Below are positions 1 through 11,891 of a DNA stretch of 64,000 nt, one piece after another (the first letter of the stretch is position 1; the number at the start of each line of letters is the position of its first letter). The position numbers and the translations under genes were made by a program. The stretch is from Rutidosis leptorrhynchoides (Eukaryota; Streptophyta; Magnoliopsida; Asterales; Asteraceae). The notes beneath the pieces are model-generated. The model was not told the DNA's origin. It made no database searches and worked only from the letters and a program-made list of their open reading frames with translations. The stretch lies in assembly GCF_046630445.1 (NCBI RefSeq), contig NC_092339.1:311797501-311861500 (forward strand), written 5' to 3'.

Positions 1-623
1 GTTTGAGGTCGTTGCCACTGGCCGCTAACTGTTGTGGTGGTGGTTGCCGCTATCTCCTGCCTGCCAATTAGTAAATGGTATTTTTGTTCTCTAATTTTAT
101 GGTTAATAATTTTGTTCGATTGCATTCGGCGAATCCGTTGGCTCTTTGTATCTTAGGTGTGTTTTATGCTTGTCCTGTTTTGCAATTCCATGCCTTTGTG
201 TGAAAATTCATTTTTGCGTTTGCGTATTTGCTTAGTTTATTGGTTCTGTTGCTTCAAATTTTTGGTGACCAATTTTGGTTTCACACATAGTTTAACACTC
301 TTACAGGGGGAGTTGTCTTATCATTATAATTCTTAATTAAGCATATTAATTAAGTCAAGAACATGCAAAAAAAGGCATCTGATATGAGATGCATAAAGTT
401 ACATTGGTTTACTCAGACATCCGAAACTCTAAATTATTGTACTAAGTGCAGGTGTACGATGATTGTGGGGTGTGACGATAGTTGGTTCTTCTGAATGACT
501 TCAGATTGTTTCGAGCACCTTCGCTACCGCTTTGGAATACATTCTCACGATGTTGCAGCTCAGATTTGTTTCATTTCATGCTGATTGGTTACATTGCCTG
601 CATGTAGCTATGTTTATCTTTTG
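1..623. other. Unassigned flank left of element A
   Basis: No open frame of note and no recognisable repeat ends are visible. The first 70 bases are less AT-rich than the rest, and a pyrimidine stretch ending in ACAG at about 300 could be a splice acceptor, so this may be intron or untranslated sequence of a host gene. It is the original left flank of element A and continues on the other side of A at 19867. No function is proposed. Confidence 0.4.
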
Positions 624-628
624 ATGGA

Positions 629-1118
629 TGATCAATCCAGGATTAAAGATACTTAATTAAGGATTGAGTGCAATAAGATTAGGATGGTGGAATGGGATGT
701 TTGATGATTGTTTTGGGCCCTGATGATCGTCTTTCACTTTATCAATCAAGTGATCAACCACCCCGACCCGGTCTTGATTGTTAATTAGCATGATTCACCT
801 TAACTCAATGTAAAATTTTCTTGGGCAAAGTCACAAGTGAAAATTACAAAGGTTTGGGCAAATGGCAGAGAATCAACAACCTATAAATGAGAGGCCAAGC
901 TCCCTATTTATAGTTTCCAGATTATTTGCGGTGTGCGGATTATCTTATTATCCGCGTAAACTTAGCGAAAAGAAACCGCAATCTTTATTAATGCGCAATA
1001 TGATCCGCTTACTTATTTTTCAGCGGATATTCCAAATCATTTTAGCATACTTCGCGTAATTTCTGTTTTTAGCCTTTAGCACTTAAAATATGCATATACA
1101 ATACTATGTATATGATCA
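629..1118 (-). repeat. 3' LTR of element A
   Basis: This 490-bp LTR matches 19378-19866. Both ends carry the palindrome TGATCA, so the terminal six bases read the same on either strand. A TATA-like box CTATAAATAGG lies on the minus strand at 903-913. A short inverted repeat (GCGGAT...ATCCGC) lies near 938-958. Confidence 0.92.
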
Positions 1119-1132
1119 AGTCCCCCCAATTT
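1119..1132 (-). other. Polypurine tract of element A
   Basis: Read on the minus strand this is AAATTGGGGGGACT, a purine run directly against the 3' LTR, as expected for the plus-strand primer of reverse transcription in LTR elements. It fixes the element's orientation as minus. Confidence 0.8.
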
Positions 1133-1346
1133 ATTATGGTACATTTTGCATGAAAATGTAGCATGATAAACTCTAAAAATAAAATTCGCAGTTACTTATT
1201 ACTACAAACCGCCTAGAATTAATTCGCTACGCCTTTGTTACCGTTAGATTAAACAAAGTTACCGTTTCCAACCGTTGGCGAGAAATATTATCGTTAAATC
1301 AACATTATTAAGACTTAAGCATAATCGATTAACAGTCTCAACCTCC

Positions 1347-1358
1347 CTATATATATAT
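1347..1358 (+). promoter_or_regulatory. TATA box of an antisense transcription unit in element A
   Basis: CTATATATATA lies about 115 bases upstream of the first plus-strand frame (1474), just inside A's 3' LTR and pointing against the element. The next 115 bases are C/A-rich like a plant 5' untranslated leader. This suggests the antisense frames at 1474-2566 have their own promoter. Inference from position and sequence only. Confidence 0.45.
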
Positions 1359-1473
1359 CGGCATCAACAATCATAAAATCCTTACCCGTAACTCAAAATA
1401 CTTTGCAATTAATCAATTTCTCGATCAACCTTCAAAGAATTTACATTTATTCACAAATCCTTTAATCTCCATC

Positions 1474-1940
1474 ATGAGAATCGAAGAAGTCGACAGCAAG
1501 GTGAATCCAAAAACCTTGATTACGAACCTATTAACAAGTCCAGAATCAAAATCGATAACGTCATCTGGGAAGGAGAGGCATTCGATTCCAATTATTGATT
1601 TAACAACAAAATCCACACTCACCAAAGCAGACTCCTCCAAACGACCATATGAGACACCTCCATCTTCTCAAAAAAAAAGAAATTAAAGCAACGCGAAACT
1701 ACTTTTTTTGATAACCCGGTGATATCTGACTATGAATCTGAGCAACAGATGGGTAAGCCAAAAATATTACCCCCTTATCTTAGCGTTTGTACTTATTATA
1801 CTTCTTCGCTAATTCGTAAAATCGTTTTTATCGCAGGTGAGTCAACCGGTGATCCAATCTTCCCGAGTCCTGGCACCGTCGACAAGATTATCGAGCTATT
1901 CCGCACTCCGCCCGACTCCTATGGGGTGAGAGTTGACTGA
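1474..1940 (+). other. Upstream frames of the antisense unit of element A
   Basis: Two short plus-strand frames (70 and 73 codons, 1474-1686 and 1719-1940) lie between the antisense TATA box and the larger coiled-coil frame. The first is Ser/Thr/Lys-rich with no domain I recognise. An intron-like stretch opening GTAAGCC (about 1752) and closing with TTATCGCAG (about 1836) lies in the second. These may be exons of the same antisense gene as the 1994-2566 frame. They belong to the broken element A and are treated as fossil. Confidence 0.4.
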
Positions 1941-1993
1941 TCATCAGGGTAACCTGCACTTCCTCTTCTGCGGCGTTAGATCAACGCCATCAA

Positions 1994-2566
1994 ATGAAGT
2001 TGGCTATTCCTGACGAGCTTTGCCATGATTTCGCGAAGCTACCTGCACCAGAAGCACACAATTGCTTTGTGCAGAACTTCTATATGGCATTTAACTCTGC
2101 CTATGACACGATGTGCCGCCAAGAACAGTTTTTCAACTTTCTTGAAGCTGACAAGGCCAAGTACTACACTGAAAAGGCCAAGCTTGCAGACAGCGAAAAG
2201 CGCTGTTCTGATCTTTCTGCTGAAGTCACCGCCGCAAAAGCTGCTACTGAAGACTTAAAACAACAACTTTCTACAGCAGCGGTTAAGGAAAACAATTTTC
2301 AAGCAACCGTTAAAGCTTTAACGGAGGATATTGCCCAACTGACATCAGAGCGGGACAATGCATTAGCCGCTAAATCCTCCGCGGAGATGGAATTCACAAA
2401 GCTCCGCCAACATCTGCCCGAGTTGTCAAGAAAAGTGCTCAACTCTATTCCTGTTTCCAAAAAAATTTCAACATACGCTGCCGCGCTACAACTACGCGAG
2501 AGGGTGGAATTTATGGACCAAATTGCCACTTACTGTCCCTTACTGAGCCGCTACAATCTGAAATAG
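1994..2566 (+). CDS. Antisense coiled-coil frame between pol and 3' LTR of element A
   Basis: A 190-codon frame runs opposite to pol of the surrounding Tat element. Residues about 48-135 are rich in Ala, Glu, Lys and Leu with heptad-like spacing (for example the segment around EKAKLADSEKRCSDL), typical of a coiled coil. The last 50 residues look globular. Retand-type Tat elements are known to carry an extra frame in antisense between pol and the 3' LTR, and the position here matches. The function of that family is unknown. The first ATG at 1994 opens the frame, although exon structure upstream (1474-1940) makes the true start uncertain. It could instead be part of a host gene fragment picked up by the element, but its repeated family position argues for an element gene. 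Confidence 0.6.
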   Translation: MKLAIPDELCHDFAKLPAPEAHNCFVQNFYMAFNSAYDTMCRQEQFFNFLEADKAKYYTEKAKLADSEKRCSDLSAEVTAAKAATEDLKQQLSTAAVKENNFQATVKALTEDIAQLTSERDNALAAKSSAEMEFTKLRQHLPELSRKVLNSIPVSKKISTYAAALQLRERVEFMDQIATYCPLLSRYNLK

Positions 2567-3358
2567 CGGATTACCTATGTTTTGTGACAGATGCTTAATC
2601 AGCGTTTGCTGTCGCAAAGGAGAATTTAGCTGAAATTCCCATCCCCAAAATAACAGCGATAAGCGAGCAAGATGATGCCACTGCAGATGACATCATCAAG
2701 CTTGACTTATCTAAGGAATGAAAATGTACTATGTAATATTAGCGTGCAGCTATCTCTGCGTTTTTATAATAAGATTTCAATGCTCATCTTTTTTGCAGGT
2801 ACTTATATTTATATTGCATTTTATCAACAATATTCATAACATAGACTTACCCTTTGCAATTTCCAACTTTTATTATCGTGCACATAATAAGTATGTGCTT
2901 TTGCGAAACAATATGTATTTGTATATATTTATACGTTATGAATCTTACAAGTCCGCCAAAACGATCCTTAGGCAATTAATTAGCATCGCGAAGCATCTAA
3001 GTATGGCAAAATCAAATACTTAGGAAATTAACATCCTTTCGCGATAAGTAGTTTCTGCGTAAGTGGGCAATGTCATCGCTACGCGACTTAGCCTTCGTGA
3101 AACGTACCAGTATACTGAAACCAAATGTTATGAAAATTTCATGAACTGTAAATATGCCGCAAAGTCTTATTAATTTTATCAATATAAGCAATCTTTTCTG
3201 TCACTTACAAAATTCGCGTGTTTATTCAGTATATTTTTACAAGTGTGATCAAGACTTGCAAAAATAAAAAACACATCGAAAAATAGCAACTGCGTTTTTT
3301 ATTTCATTTTTCACTTCGAATACATATATGCGTTGCTCAACACTTTATTCTTAAAAAT
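2567..3358. other. Noncoding spacer of element A between integrase and the antisense frame
   Basis: AT-rich sequence with no convincing frame on either strand. The only open stretch (2718-3023, plus) has no domain and a composition like the surrounding DNA. Long 3' regions of this kind are usual in Tat elements. Confidence 0.55.
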
Positions 3359-5529
3359 TTATGCATAATATCGCTTCAACAAAGCAGCATGCCACCCATT
3401 GGGGAGATTTCGCTCTTCTATGTCTGCGAGTTTATATGAACCTGCAGCGTTAATAGCAACAACTTGATAAGGACCCTTCCAGTTAGGCCCCAGCTTACCA
3501 AGTTTTTCTGCTCGACTCGCATCACTATTCCGCAATACCCATTCGCCAACATCAAAGGACAATGCGCGCACTCTTTTGTTGTAATACTTTGCGATTTGCT
3601 ATTTGTTATTTGCCTCCCTGATAGTAGCCATTAACCTTCGCTCTTCTATTAGATTCAAGTTTTCACATAATGCTTCGCTATTTGCTTCTTCATCAAAGTT
3701 AGCAATTCTATGCGTTGGCACAAGAATTTCAGCGAGTATTACTACTTCAGAGTCATATACTAAACTAAAAGGTGTTTCACCCTTGCTCTTCTTGAAAGTA
3801 GTACGATGAGACCATAATACATTGGGTAGCTCGTCCACCCAAGCAGTTCGCTTTTCATATAATCGCTTTTTAATACCGCTTACAATGTCGCGATTAGTTA
3901 CTTCACACAAGCCATTAGCCTGTGGATATGCCATCGACGTAAATTTTTGAATTATATTCAAATCAGTGCACCATGTTCTGAACGGGTGTTTCGCTATTTG
4001 AGCCCCATTATCGCTAACCAACTCTCGCGGAATGCCAAAGCTGCACACAATATATTCCCAAACAAAATTACACTTGCACTCCAGTGATAGTGCGAACCGC
4101 CTTAGCCTCAACCCATTTTGTAAAATAGTCGATTGCCACAATTAGGAATTTGACATTGCCAGGACCTGTGGAAAATGGTCCCACAATGTGAATATCCCAT
4201 TTGTGAAATGGCCATGGCGAGTTAACAGGGATCGTATAATGCCTTGGCATCCTATTCTGCGGCGCATGCCTTTGACAACTCTTGCAACGCTTAACAATCT
4301 TTGCAACATCGTGGTATAAGGACGGCCAAAAGTAACCCATCCGCATAATTTTAGCCACAATGGTTTTATATCCCCAATGCAATGCGCAAGAACCATTATG
4401 TACTTCATCAACTATCATCTCAGCTTCAACTGGGCCAACACACCGCATCATTAGGCCGCAATATGACTTACGATATAAAACATCATTTTGAATGATGTAC
4501 ATTGGTACTCGCTCACGAACTAAATGAGCTTCACGTTTGTCATTCGGCAAAACGTTATTGCGGATATACTGCGTAATTGGTTCCATCCAGTTTGGCTGTT
4601 CTTCTTCAACAGACGCAACCATTAGATCATTATCAATTGACTTGCTTGGCAACTCCTCAACCCAAACTTGCTTTTGAAAGTGTGAAAATGTTAATGCAGC
4701 CAACTTGCTTAACGCATCCGCTTTCTTATTTTGTCTTCTTGGTACTTGCGCAAGTTCAAAATGCTGAAACCGCGTAGCTGATTCTTGTAATAACTTCAAA
4801 TACTTTTGCATTGAGAGTTCATGCGCGTCAAAAGAGCCACTAAACTGATTTGCCACTAGCTGCAAATCTGTAAAAGCGCGCAACTTGGAGACATGCATTT
4901 TATGCGCGATATTTAAACCAGCAAGCAACGCTTCATATTCAACTTCATTATTCGTTACATCAAAATTGAAACGTAACGCGTACGTGTGTTCCTCACCACT
5001 TAGGGCTGCTAACACTAGACCCGCACCAGCACCCTCTGCACATGAGGCTCCATCAGTAAATAAATCCCATGTTTTGCCTTGCTCTGGTTTTAACTCTGTT
5101 CGCTAATTTATTACTTCCATCTCACCAGTCATTTCTGCAAGGTAATCTGCTAAAACCTGCCTCTTAATAGCATTGCGCGGAAGGTAAGAGATATCATAAG
5201 CACCTAACTCCACTGCCCACATCGCGAGCCTACCAGATATTTCTGGTTTTGTTAAAACTTGCTTGATTGTCATGTTAGTTAACACATGTACTGGGTGCCC
5301 TTGAAAATACCTCTGCAACCTTCGCAATGTTAATATAAGAGCGTACACAAATTTTTCAATGGGTGCATAGTTTATTTCACTACCCGCGAGAGCTTTGCTG
5401 ATAAAATACACCGGCTTTTGTATTTTGTCCCTTTCCGCAACTAAAACTGAACCAAAAGCTTCATTTGCCACTGATATATAGAGGTAAAGGGTTTCACCCT
5501 TAATTGGTGCTGTTAATGTAGGTAAAGTT
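3359..5529 (-). pseudogene. Element A pol, distal part: RNase H, second RNase H, integrase (broken)
   Basis: Read on the minus strand, 5546 down to 5103 resembles Ty3 RNase H (YFISKALAGSE, EKFVYALILTLRRLQRYF). The 5015-4068 frame opens with a second, ribonuclease-HI-like domain (NNEVEYEALLAGLNIA, ending RRQNKKADALSKLA) and continues into the integrase zinc region (HWGYKT...CKSCQRHAPQ) and the start of the catalytic core (WDIHIVGPF). The frame at 4141-3599 has the later core (SDNGAQ, YPQANGLCEVTNR) and 3571-3359 the C-terminal part (GPNWKGPYQVV). The tandem RNase H domains place the element in the Tat lineage. The region carries several breaks. Its 5' side is cut by element B, whose AAGTT duplication occupies 5525-5529. 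Confidence 0.88.
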
Positions 5530-7913
5530 TGTAGCGACCCCGACAAATCGTCAAGTGACGGCGTCGACTACGTAGGTCCCATTACCTGGTCATAAGTCTT
5601 TAAAACAGACGTTGACCCAAAATATGTCGCATCCATTCAAGTGTAAAGATTGTTTCAAAGTTTACAAAGATAATTGACCACAAGTTAAGTTACAACGTTA
5701 TAAGTACAAATGAAAACTATGTGACACAGTTTAAATAAGTTCAAAAGATGCTCCAAAATGCATGTATACTCGACATCCAAGCAAGTATCAAAAGAGTGCG
5801 GAAGCATGTATCACTAAGCATTCAAAACCTGAGAAAACATAGAAGAATCTGTCAACGAAAACGTTGGTGAAATCATAGGTTTAGTAAGTATTAAACGTTG
5901 TTTTTGAACCACAAGATTTTGTATTTCCATAACGTAGATTATCCAAATCATTTGCATTCCAAAAGTGTTGTTATACGCGAGCACTCAATTATCAAAACTT
6001 AACCAACGTTACCCCATCACACAGTGCTAGAACCCACACTAAAACACAAAAATATATTTCATCCGCATAACGGTAGCGAACCGTCCGAATGAGGGTTTGT
6101 TAAACCCGTATGGCCACACAATATAAGTTCTCGCTTACACCCTGCAAGTGTAACTAATGATAATCGAATTGAGGCATTTTTGTTCTAACTCGCACGTGGA
6201 ATGTTTGTTTTCACACTTGTGTTCAAAACATAAAAGTAAGTAGTACAAGATGTAACAAAGTATATGTTTTCTCAGCCCACGATTTAAAAGTATAAAAGTT
6301 GTTGAAAAGGTGGGACTATGATCTCACCTTGAGCGCAAGAGTTAATAAAGTACTTCAACGAGTAAACGCGTGCAAAGACAAAGCTAATCTCGACCTAAAC
6401 AAGTAGGTTGTATCAATAACGATAGTCACGAAGGGTCAAAGTTGTTCAATTAGTCCTATGGCTCGACACGACTCGATTATTTAGCATGTGAAGAAAATTG
6501 TCAAGTTTCATGCAAGATACAAGTATAGAATCATGTTAGAAAGATTGCATAATTAATTGGTTAAGTTTGACAAAGAGTCAAACTTGGTCGGGTCAAAGTC
6601 AACGAAAAAGTCAACATGTTCGGGTCGGGTCCCGGACTATTTTTCTATGCTAATTATTCATATACAAGTATATTAGAACAAGTTTCATGTGAATCGGAGG
6701 TCGGTAGCTAGTCAAACATTTCACGTGAAATGGGACAAAGAGGTCAGAATCTGACCAGGCCAATCCGCGCGCCGCGCGGGGATGGGGCGCGCCGCGCCAC
6801 CATCTGGGCAGAGAATTCTGGTCAGTTTTTCAAAGTATGCACGAACCAAAACCTTTTCCAACCCAACTCTTGACCCGCAAACACTTATAATGCCTATCAT
6901 ATATCGTTGGAAAGGTATTTTGACGAGGAATACAACTAAGCACTTATGGTCCAACAATAAAATCATTTACAATAGCCGAAATCTCATCAAGCGAACAATA
7001 AAAGTCCATTTCCTAAGTTTCAAGTTCATCAATTGCATTTTGAGTTTCGGGAAACCAATTCACACATATGATATGCCGTTTTGAAGGTAATGAAGCATAC
7101 ATTACTACTAAACACTAACAATTAACATTCCATGACATTCAAGCATCCAAAAATTCATGTCAAGAACTATCAAACCCTAGTCAAACATCTCAAAATCAAT
7201 AATCATGTTTTTGAAGTTTTCTTAATCAACCTACACATCAATTTGAAGCTAATGATGCTAGTAACACATTTAATACATGAACTTTAACAATTAAACAACT
7301 TTTAATCATCCAAAATCAAAGATTAAGCAAGCAATTTTCATATTCAAGCTAGTTACACCAAAAACAACAAATCGAGCATACAAATTACATACACGACATC
7401 ACAATGAGCCATAGACACTAATTAACACACTTTTAAGTCAAGAACACAAATTTAAAGAAATCTAGTGTTTTAGAAATGTTACCCAAAATCGAAGTGGTTA
7501 GCATCAAATCGAAGAGGATGATGAGAGGATCAAGAATATGTAGTTTGTTTGGATTGAAGCTCGCTTGAACGGATTTGGATGATGATTTAAGGTTTGAATG
7601 TTGGGAGAGTTTGAAAGTATCAAAAAGGAAGAAGGAGGTGAAATGAATGGATGGAGGAGAAGGGTTGACTAGTTGACCTAGTCACTAGTTTGACCCTTTG
7701 GTGACTTTAGTCCTTCGAGTTCAAATCGGGTGCGGGATATAACCAAACGATTTATTTTAAGTTACACGGGAGTACGGGAGATATTGAGATCCGATAACGA
7801 GAATATTTAAAATGTTACATAACAAAGGATACGAATCTAGATACGAAGGGTATTATTTAAAAAGAAAAAGACGGGCGTTAAAATAATTTAACGGAAAAAT
7901 GCGGGATGTTACA
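5530..7913 (-). repeat. 3' LTR of element B
   Basis: This 2,384-bp LTR is nearly identical to 11892-14275. It carries a GC-rich block of two palindromic units, CCGCGCGCCGCGCGG (6765-6779) and GGCGCGCCGCGCC (6786-6798), in otherwise AT-rich sequence. The 100-codon frames inside it (near 6782-7084) recur only because the LTR is duplicated. Confidence 0.93.
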
Positions 7914-7936
7914 TTATCCACACCTCAAAAGAAATT
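7914..7936 (-). other. Polypurine-tract region of element B
   Basis: On the minus strand the bases just before the 3' LTR read TTTTGAGGTGTGGATAA, a purine-rich stretch in the expected place for the plus-strand primer. It is less clean than the tracts of A or G. Confidence 0.5.
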
Positions 7937-8079
7937 TCGTCCCGAAATTTAGTTGGAAGTAGTAGTCGATATCTCTTACTCGAGACTTTACGTTGTCAAT
8001 GTTATGAATAAGTGAAGGCACGTCCTTGAGTGTTCTCATGAATTTGGATAGTTAGGGTATTTCGTTGTATTAAGGTTCG

Positions 8080-8118
<39 letters not shown>

Positions 8119-10370
8119 GATCCCTGGTTTCAACTGGTTTTCCTATGAAGAGAAGTTTGTCATCGATAGTTGGTGTATCTAGCAGGATTGCACGTTCCTG
8201 TTCCGCAGGACACGTTTTTAAGTTTGTTACACGAAATGTAGGGTAAACGGAAACTTAATTTAGTCGGAAGTTCTAAACGGTAGGAAGCGGTTCCAATACG
8301 CCCCAAGGTTTCAAAAGGTTCAATATTGCGGCTATAGCCTTTCTCGATTTCCCAAAATGGATTACACCTTTCCAAGGTGCGGTTTCTCAATATTACGCGG
8401 TTACACACTGGGATTTGTGAGGTTTTCATCTAAGTTTGGTATAACTCTTTTGGCGACTACGGATCGTCTCGAGCCCTTCTCGGATTTGAATGATTTCAAT
8501 TGTTGTTTCTTGATGGAGTTCAGATTTTGGTGGTTGATGCTTTGGTTAAATGAATAGGGGTATGACATTAGCGGTCATATAGGGTTTCGGAAAGTGCGCG
8601 TGAACACACGAGTGGTAACTACTGTTGTAAGAGTGATCTACTAAAGGTGACAATACGAGTCTGTAACATGTCTTTCCAAGATTGAATCGTACGTTTGCTC
8701 GGTTCGTCGGTTGTGGGAGATACGCGGTACATGTGTCTAAGCGAGTTCCCAAGGTTTCTTGTAACACTAGAAGTGAAACGAGTATTTCGATACAGGATAA
8801 ATGACGAAGATATACCGTACTGGAATAGAATCTCTTAAGATATGTTTGAACAAGTCAGTTAGGGTTCGAAATATGTTCGTTAGGACTATTCACCCTCGTG
8901 GCGAATACTAATGTAATGTGAGGAGTTTCTCTATCCATGGAGAAATGTTACAAGGAGTTTCCTTAAACGGAAATGCGAGCGATAAAGATAGGAGTGAAAT
9001 GAGGACTGAGAATAGGATGAGCTTACATCTCGAGGTTGCCATAACGCGCCTCTAGTTGTCGAAAATTGAAGTCTGGAAGAGAAACAAGATAGTACACGTA
9101 ATTGTATAGTTCGGGGTTGAATAATAGTTGGCCGATTATCAGAAACACAAGGACGTTAAGTCAAAGAAGAGTGAAGTATCGTTGGATTGTGTGTAATCTT
9201 AAATCCCAGTAATATCAGACAGTAACGGTGAAATAACAGAGGTATGTGTGTGGTACGTGATGACGAGAAAGTTGATCGGATCTACAGTTTAATATTCGAA
9301 TTCTTCGTGCAAAATAACGAATTTTAGTTACGTTAATTTTGAGTCGAGAGAGTATGCCTTTCGGCGTTCATGTAGAAATATTTCCATGTTTGAGTTCCAT
9401 CTGTTGCTATATGATTTTAACTAGAAATGTTGGTGTGAAGAATCACGCTCAAGGTTCGAACACAGAGAGATTTAAAGTTTTCCTTAGTGAGTTAACGAGT
9501 TTAAAAGTCGTGTAATACGAGAAAAGTCAGAAATGAATCTTTGGTAATAACAGACGAGATCTAAGATTTTTACGAATACAAGTCCGAGTTGGTAGAGTTT
9601 CCTGATTACATGTGGCTTGATTTCGAGATTGATTGTAATGCCTTGACCATTAACATCATGGTCTAGAAAATTGGACTTCGTTCAACAGAAATTCTCACTC
9701 GGAGAATTTGGTATAAAGTTGCTCTTTTCTCAAAAGTTCGAGCGTAAGATGGTGATGTTGTTCGTTTTCCTTCTTTACTTAAATAAGTTAAGATGTCATC
9801 TATAAATACGATAACAGATTTGTCTAGATAAGTTGCATACGTGGTTTAGGAGGTTCATGAATACGGACGGAGTCCTAAATAAATCAAACGGTACTAAGAG
9901 GGATTTACAACTAACGTTGCGAGCTCGGAAAATGGCTTAGGAGACATCGTCTCCCTTAACCCCCAATTGATGATAACCGGAACGGAGGTCGATTTGGAAT
10001 GCACACGGGATTCATGCAAGTAATCAGGTGGTCATGGATACGAGGGAGAGGGTATTGGTTTCCAACCGAAAGTTACTTAGCTCACAATAATCTATACATA
10101 AATGTAGGGCAACAATTTCTCCTTAATGAATAGGTTTTGAGTTCCTTAGTTCTATAGGTGTCGAGTCAAATTTCTTAACGCATATCCTCCGATAAAATTT
10201 ATAGGCACACAATATTTTCAGTCGGTCACTTAATTCGTCTAAGTAGTATCTGGGGAAAAGAGGTGGAATATAAAGAGCACGAGTCAAATCCTTGGTTATA
10301 AAACGTCTAACGGTACTCGAATCGAATAAGTATGAAATATACGGTTTGTTGTGAAGAAACGTACCCGTGA
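7937..10370 (-). pseudogene. Decayed pol of element B
   Basis: No long frame survives, but chromovirus pol is still legible on the minus strand. Around 9795-9835 the translation resembles the reverse-transcriptase catalytic stretch (SVIVFIDDIL), and just upstream in reading order (about 9850) is APSVFMN. Near 8260-8330 the text resembles the region after the integrase core (IEPFETLGRIGTASYRLELP). The whole stretch is about 2.4 kb, well short of the family's usual pol, and carries many breaks. Identification rests on scattered motifs. Confidence 0.7.
8082..8116. repeat. Poly-T tract
   Basis: An uninterrupted run of about 35 T lies inside the 3' end of element B's internal region. It may have grown by slippage, or it may be a remnant of a poly-A insertion on the minus strand. 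No retroposon body is recognisable beside it. Confidence 0.8.
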
Positions 10371-11469
10371 CTAGTCCATCATCGTCTCGGGCATCCTAGG
10401 TGTCGATGTTGTAAGTTCAACGGCGCGCGTTGGTTTTTGCTTTATTCTTTGGGCATTCATTCCTAAAATGACCCGATTGGCCACATTTGTAGCAAATACT
10501 CGGCTTTGGTGCGTCGGGCCCCTTTTGAGTGACGGGGGCGGTACTTCCACAATACTTGGCAATATGACCACTACCTTGGCACCGATGGCAAATTAGCTTG
10601 CCACATTCACCACAATGATGCTTGTGGCATTTGTTGCAAAAAGGTCGTGTCCCGGCATAACTTTTCTTGCCGACGGGGGTGAGAGGTTCCTTGGAAAAGT
10701 TGTTGTTGTAGTTACTCGATTGGAGGGCTTCCCATTTTCTTTTGTTGTCACCCGAATAATCCTCGGCTTTAGGTGCCGGCACTTCAATCTCGTCTACCGT
10801 TTCGATCAATTGACGGGCCATATTCAGGGCCTCTTGGTGATTACTGGGTTTGGATGACATTACTCCTTGTTTGATGCTCTTGGGAAGACCATCCATGTAA
10901 AGTTCAACCCTTAGAGGTTCGGGGGTCACGAGGTTTGGGCACATCAAGGATAGCTCAGAAAATCATTGATTATATGCCTTTAGGTCATTCCCGACCGCTT
11001 TTAAAGTTCTTAGTTCGTGTTCGAGCTTACGGGTCTCTTCGCGCGGGAAGTATTCGGTGATCATCTTTTTCTTTAAGTCGGCCCATGAGAGTGTGTGGGC
11101 TTCATCGATACCCACCGACAGCACATACGTATTCCACCATGTGAGGGCGATACCGGCAAAAGTGTGGGTGGAATATTTGACTTTGTCTTGGTCCCGACAA
11201 CCGCTTATGCTAAAAACGGCTTCTGTTTGCTCAAACCATCAGGTGAGCACAACCGGTCCTCCGGTCCCATCGAAGGTGTGAGGTTTGCACCCCATGAAAG
11301 TTTTGTAGGAGCAACCCTCGTTTGAATTACCGGCTCCATGGTTGTTGTGGTTGTGGTTGTTATTGATGTCGGAGGAGATACTAGCCATAGCCGCACCTAT
11401 GGCGGTGGCTATCATGCGTTGAAAAGCTTGTTCGGAAGTTTCATTACGTGGTCCGCGACGGGGAGGCAT
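10371..11469 (-). pseudogene. gag of element B (zinc-knuckle nucleocapsid), broken
   Basis: The N-terminal frame reads MPPRRGPRNETSEQAF from the ATG at 11469, a typical chromovirus gag opening. The 10947-10417 frame holds the C-terminal part: a capsid-like segment (LYMDGLPKSIKQGVM) and a nucleocapsid with cysteine/histidine clusters, including the classic CX2CX4HX4C knuckle CYKCGQSGHFRNEC and a second cluster CHRCQGSGHIAKYC, preceded by a third Cys/His-rich segment. Gag packages element RNA in virus-like particles. It is better preserved than pol but not whole. The better survival of gag than pol fits a partly parasitic family. Confidence 0.8.
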
Positions 11470-11872
11470 TGTTCCTTCAAGACACAAGAATATCGTTGAT
11501 TAGTATTCTCAATAATACTAATCATGATAGGGAATGATGATGTAGAGAAAATTTTCCTTGACTCGCCTTAAATTCTTTATGTCATAATGTCGGAATGTCC
11601 ATATGAATCACCGTAATATAATCCCGGAAATTATATTACCCTGATTCTCATGTGCATTTAACATTACCTCATAAAGTCAAGGTGGCGCGTCAACAAAATT
11701 TATCAACGTAAGATCAAGATCGAATACGAGTTAGATATGATAGAAGAGTTCGAGTATAGCTGCACAAATAGTCAAGTAATTCCTACTTTAGTCTATATGC
11801 CGGTTGTAGTCTAGATTCACCTATGTACCCTATGACTCGGGGTGGACACAAATGAACTCTAAATCCCTACAA

Positions 11873-11889
11873 CCAAGGCTCTGATACCA
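11873..11889 (-). other. Primer-binding site of element B (tRNA-iMet)
   Basis: On the minus strand this reads TGGTATCAGAGCCTTGG, the complement of the 3' end of plant initiator methionine tRNA, two bases from the 5' LTR. It fixes the orientation and the primer type. Confidence 0.88.
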
Positions 11890-11891
11890 CT

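Noticed and set aside
6782-7084. 100-codon plus-strand frame repeated at 13144-13446, with an 81-codon frame opposite
   Set aside because: Lies in the two near-identical LTRs of B. Duplication of the LTR explains the identity and no domain is visible.
8082-8116. Poly-T as the tail of a SINE or LINE on the minus strand
   Set aside because: No target duplication or recognisable body beside it. Recorded only as a mononucleotide tract.
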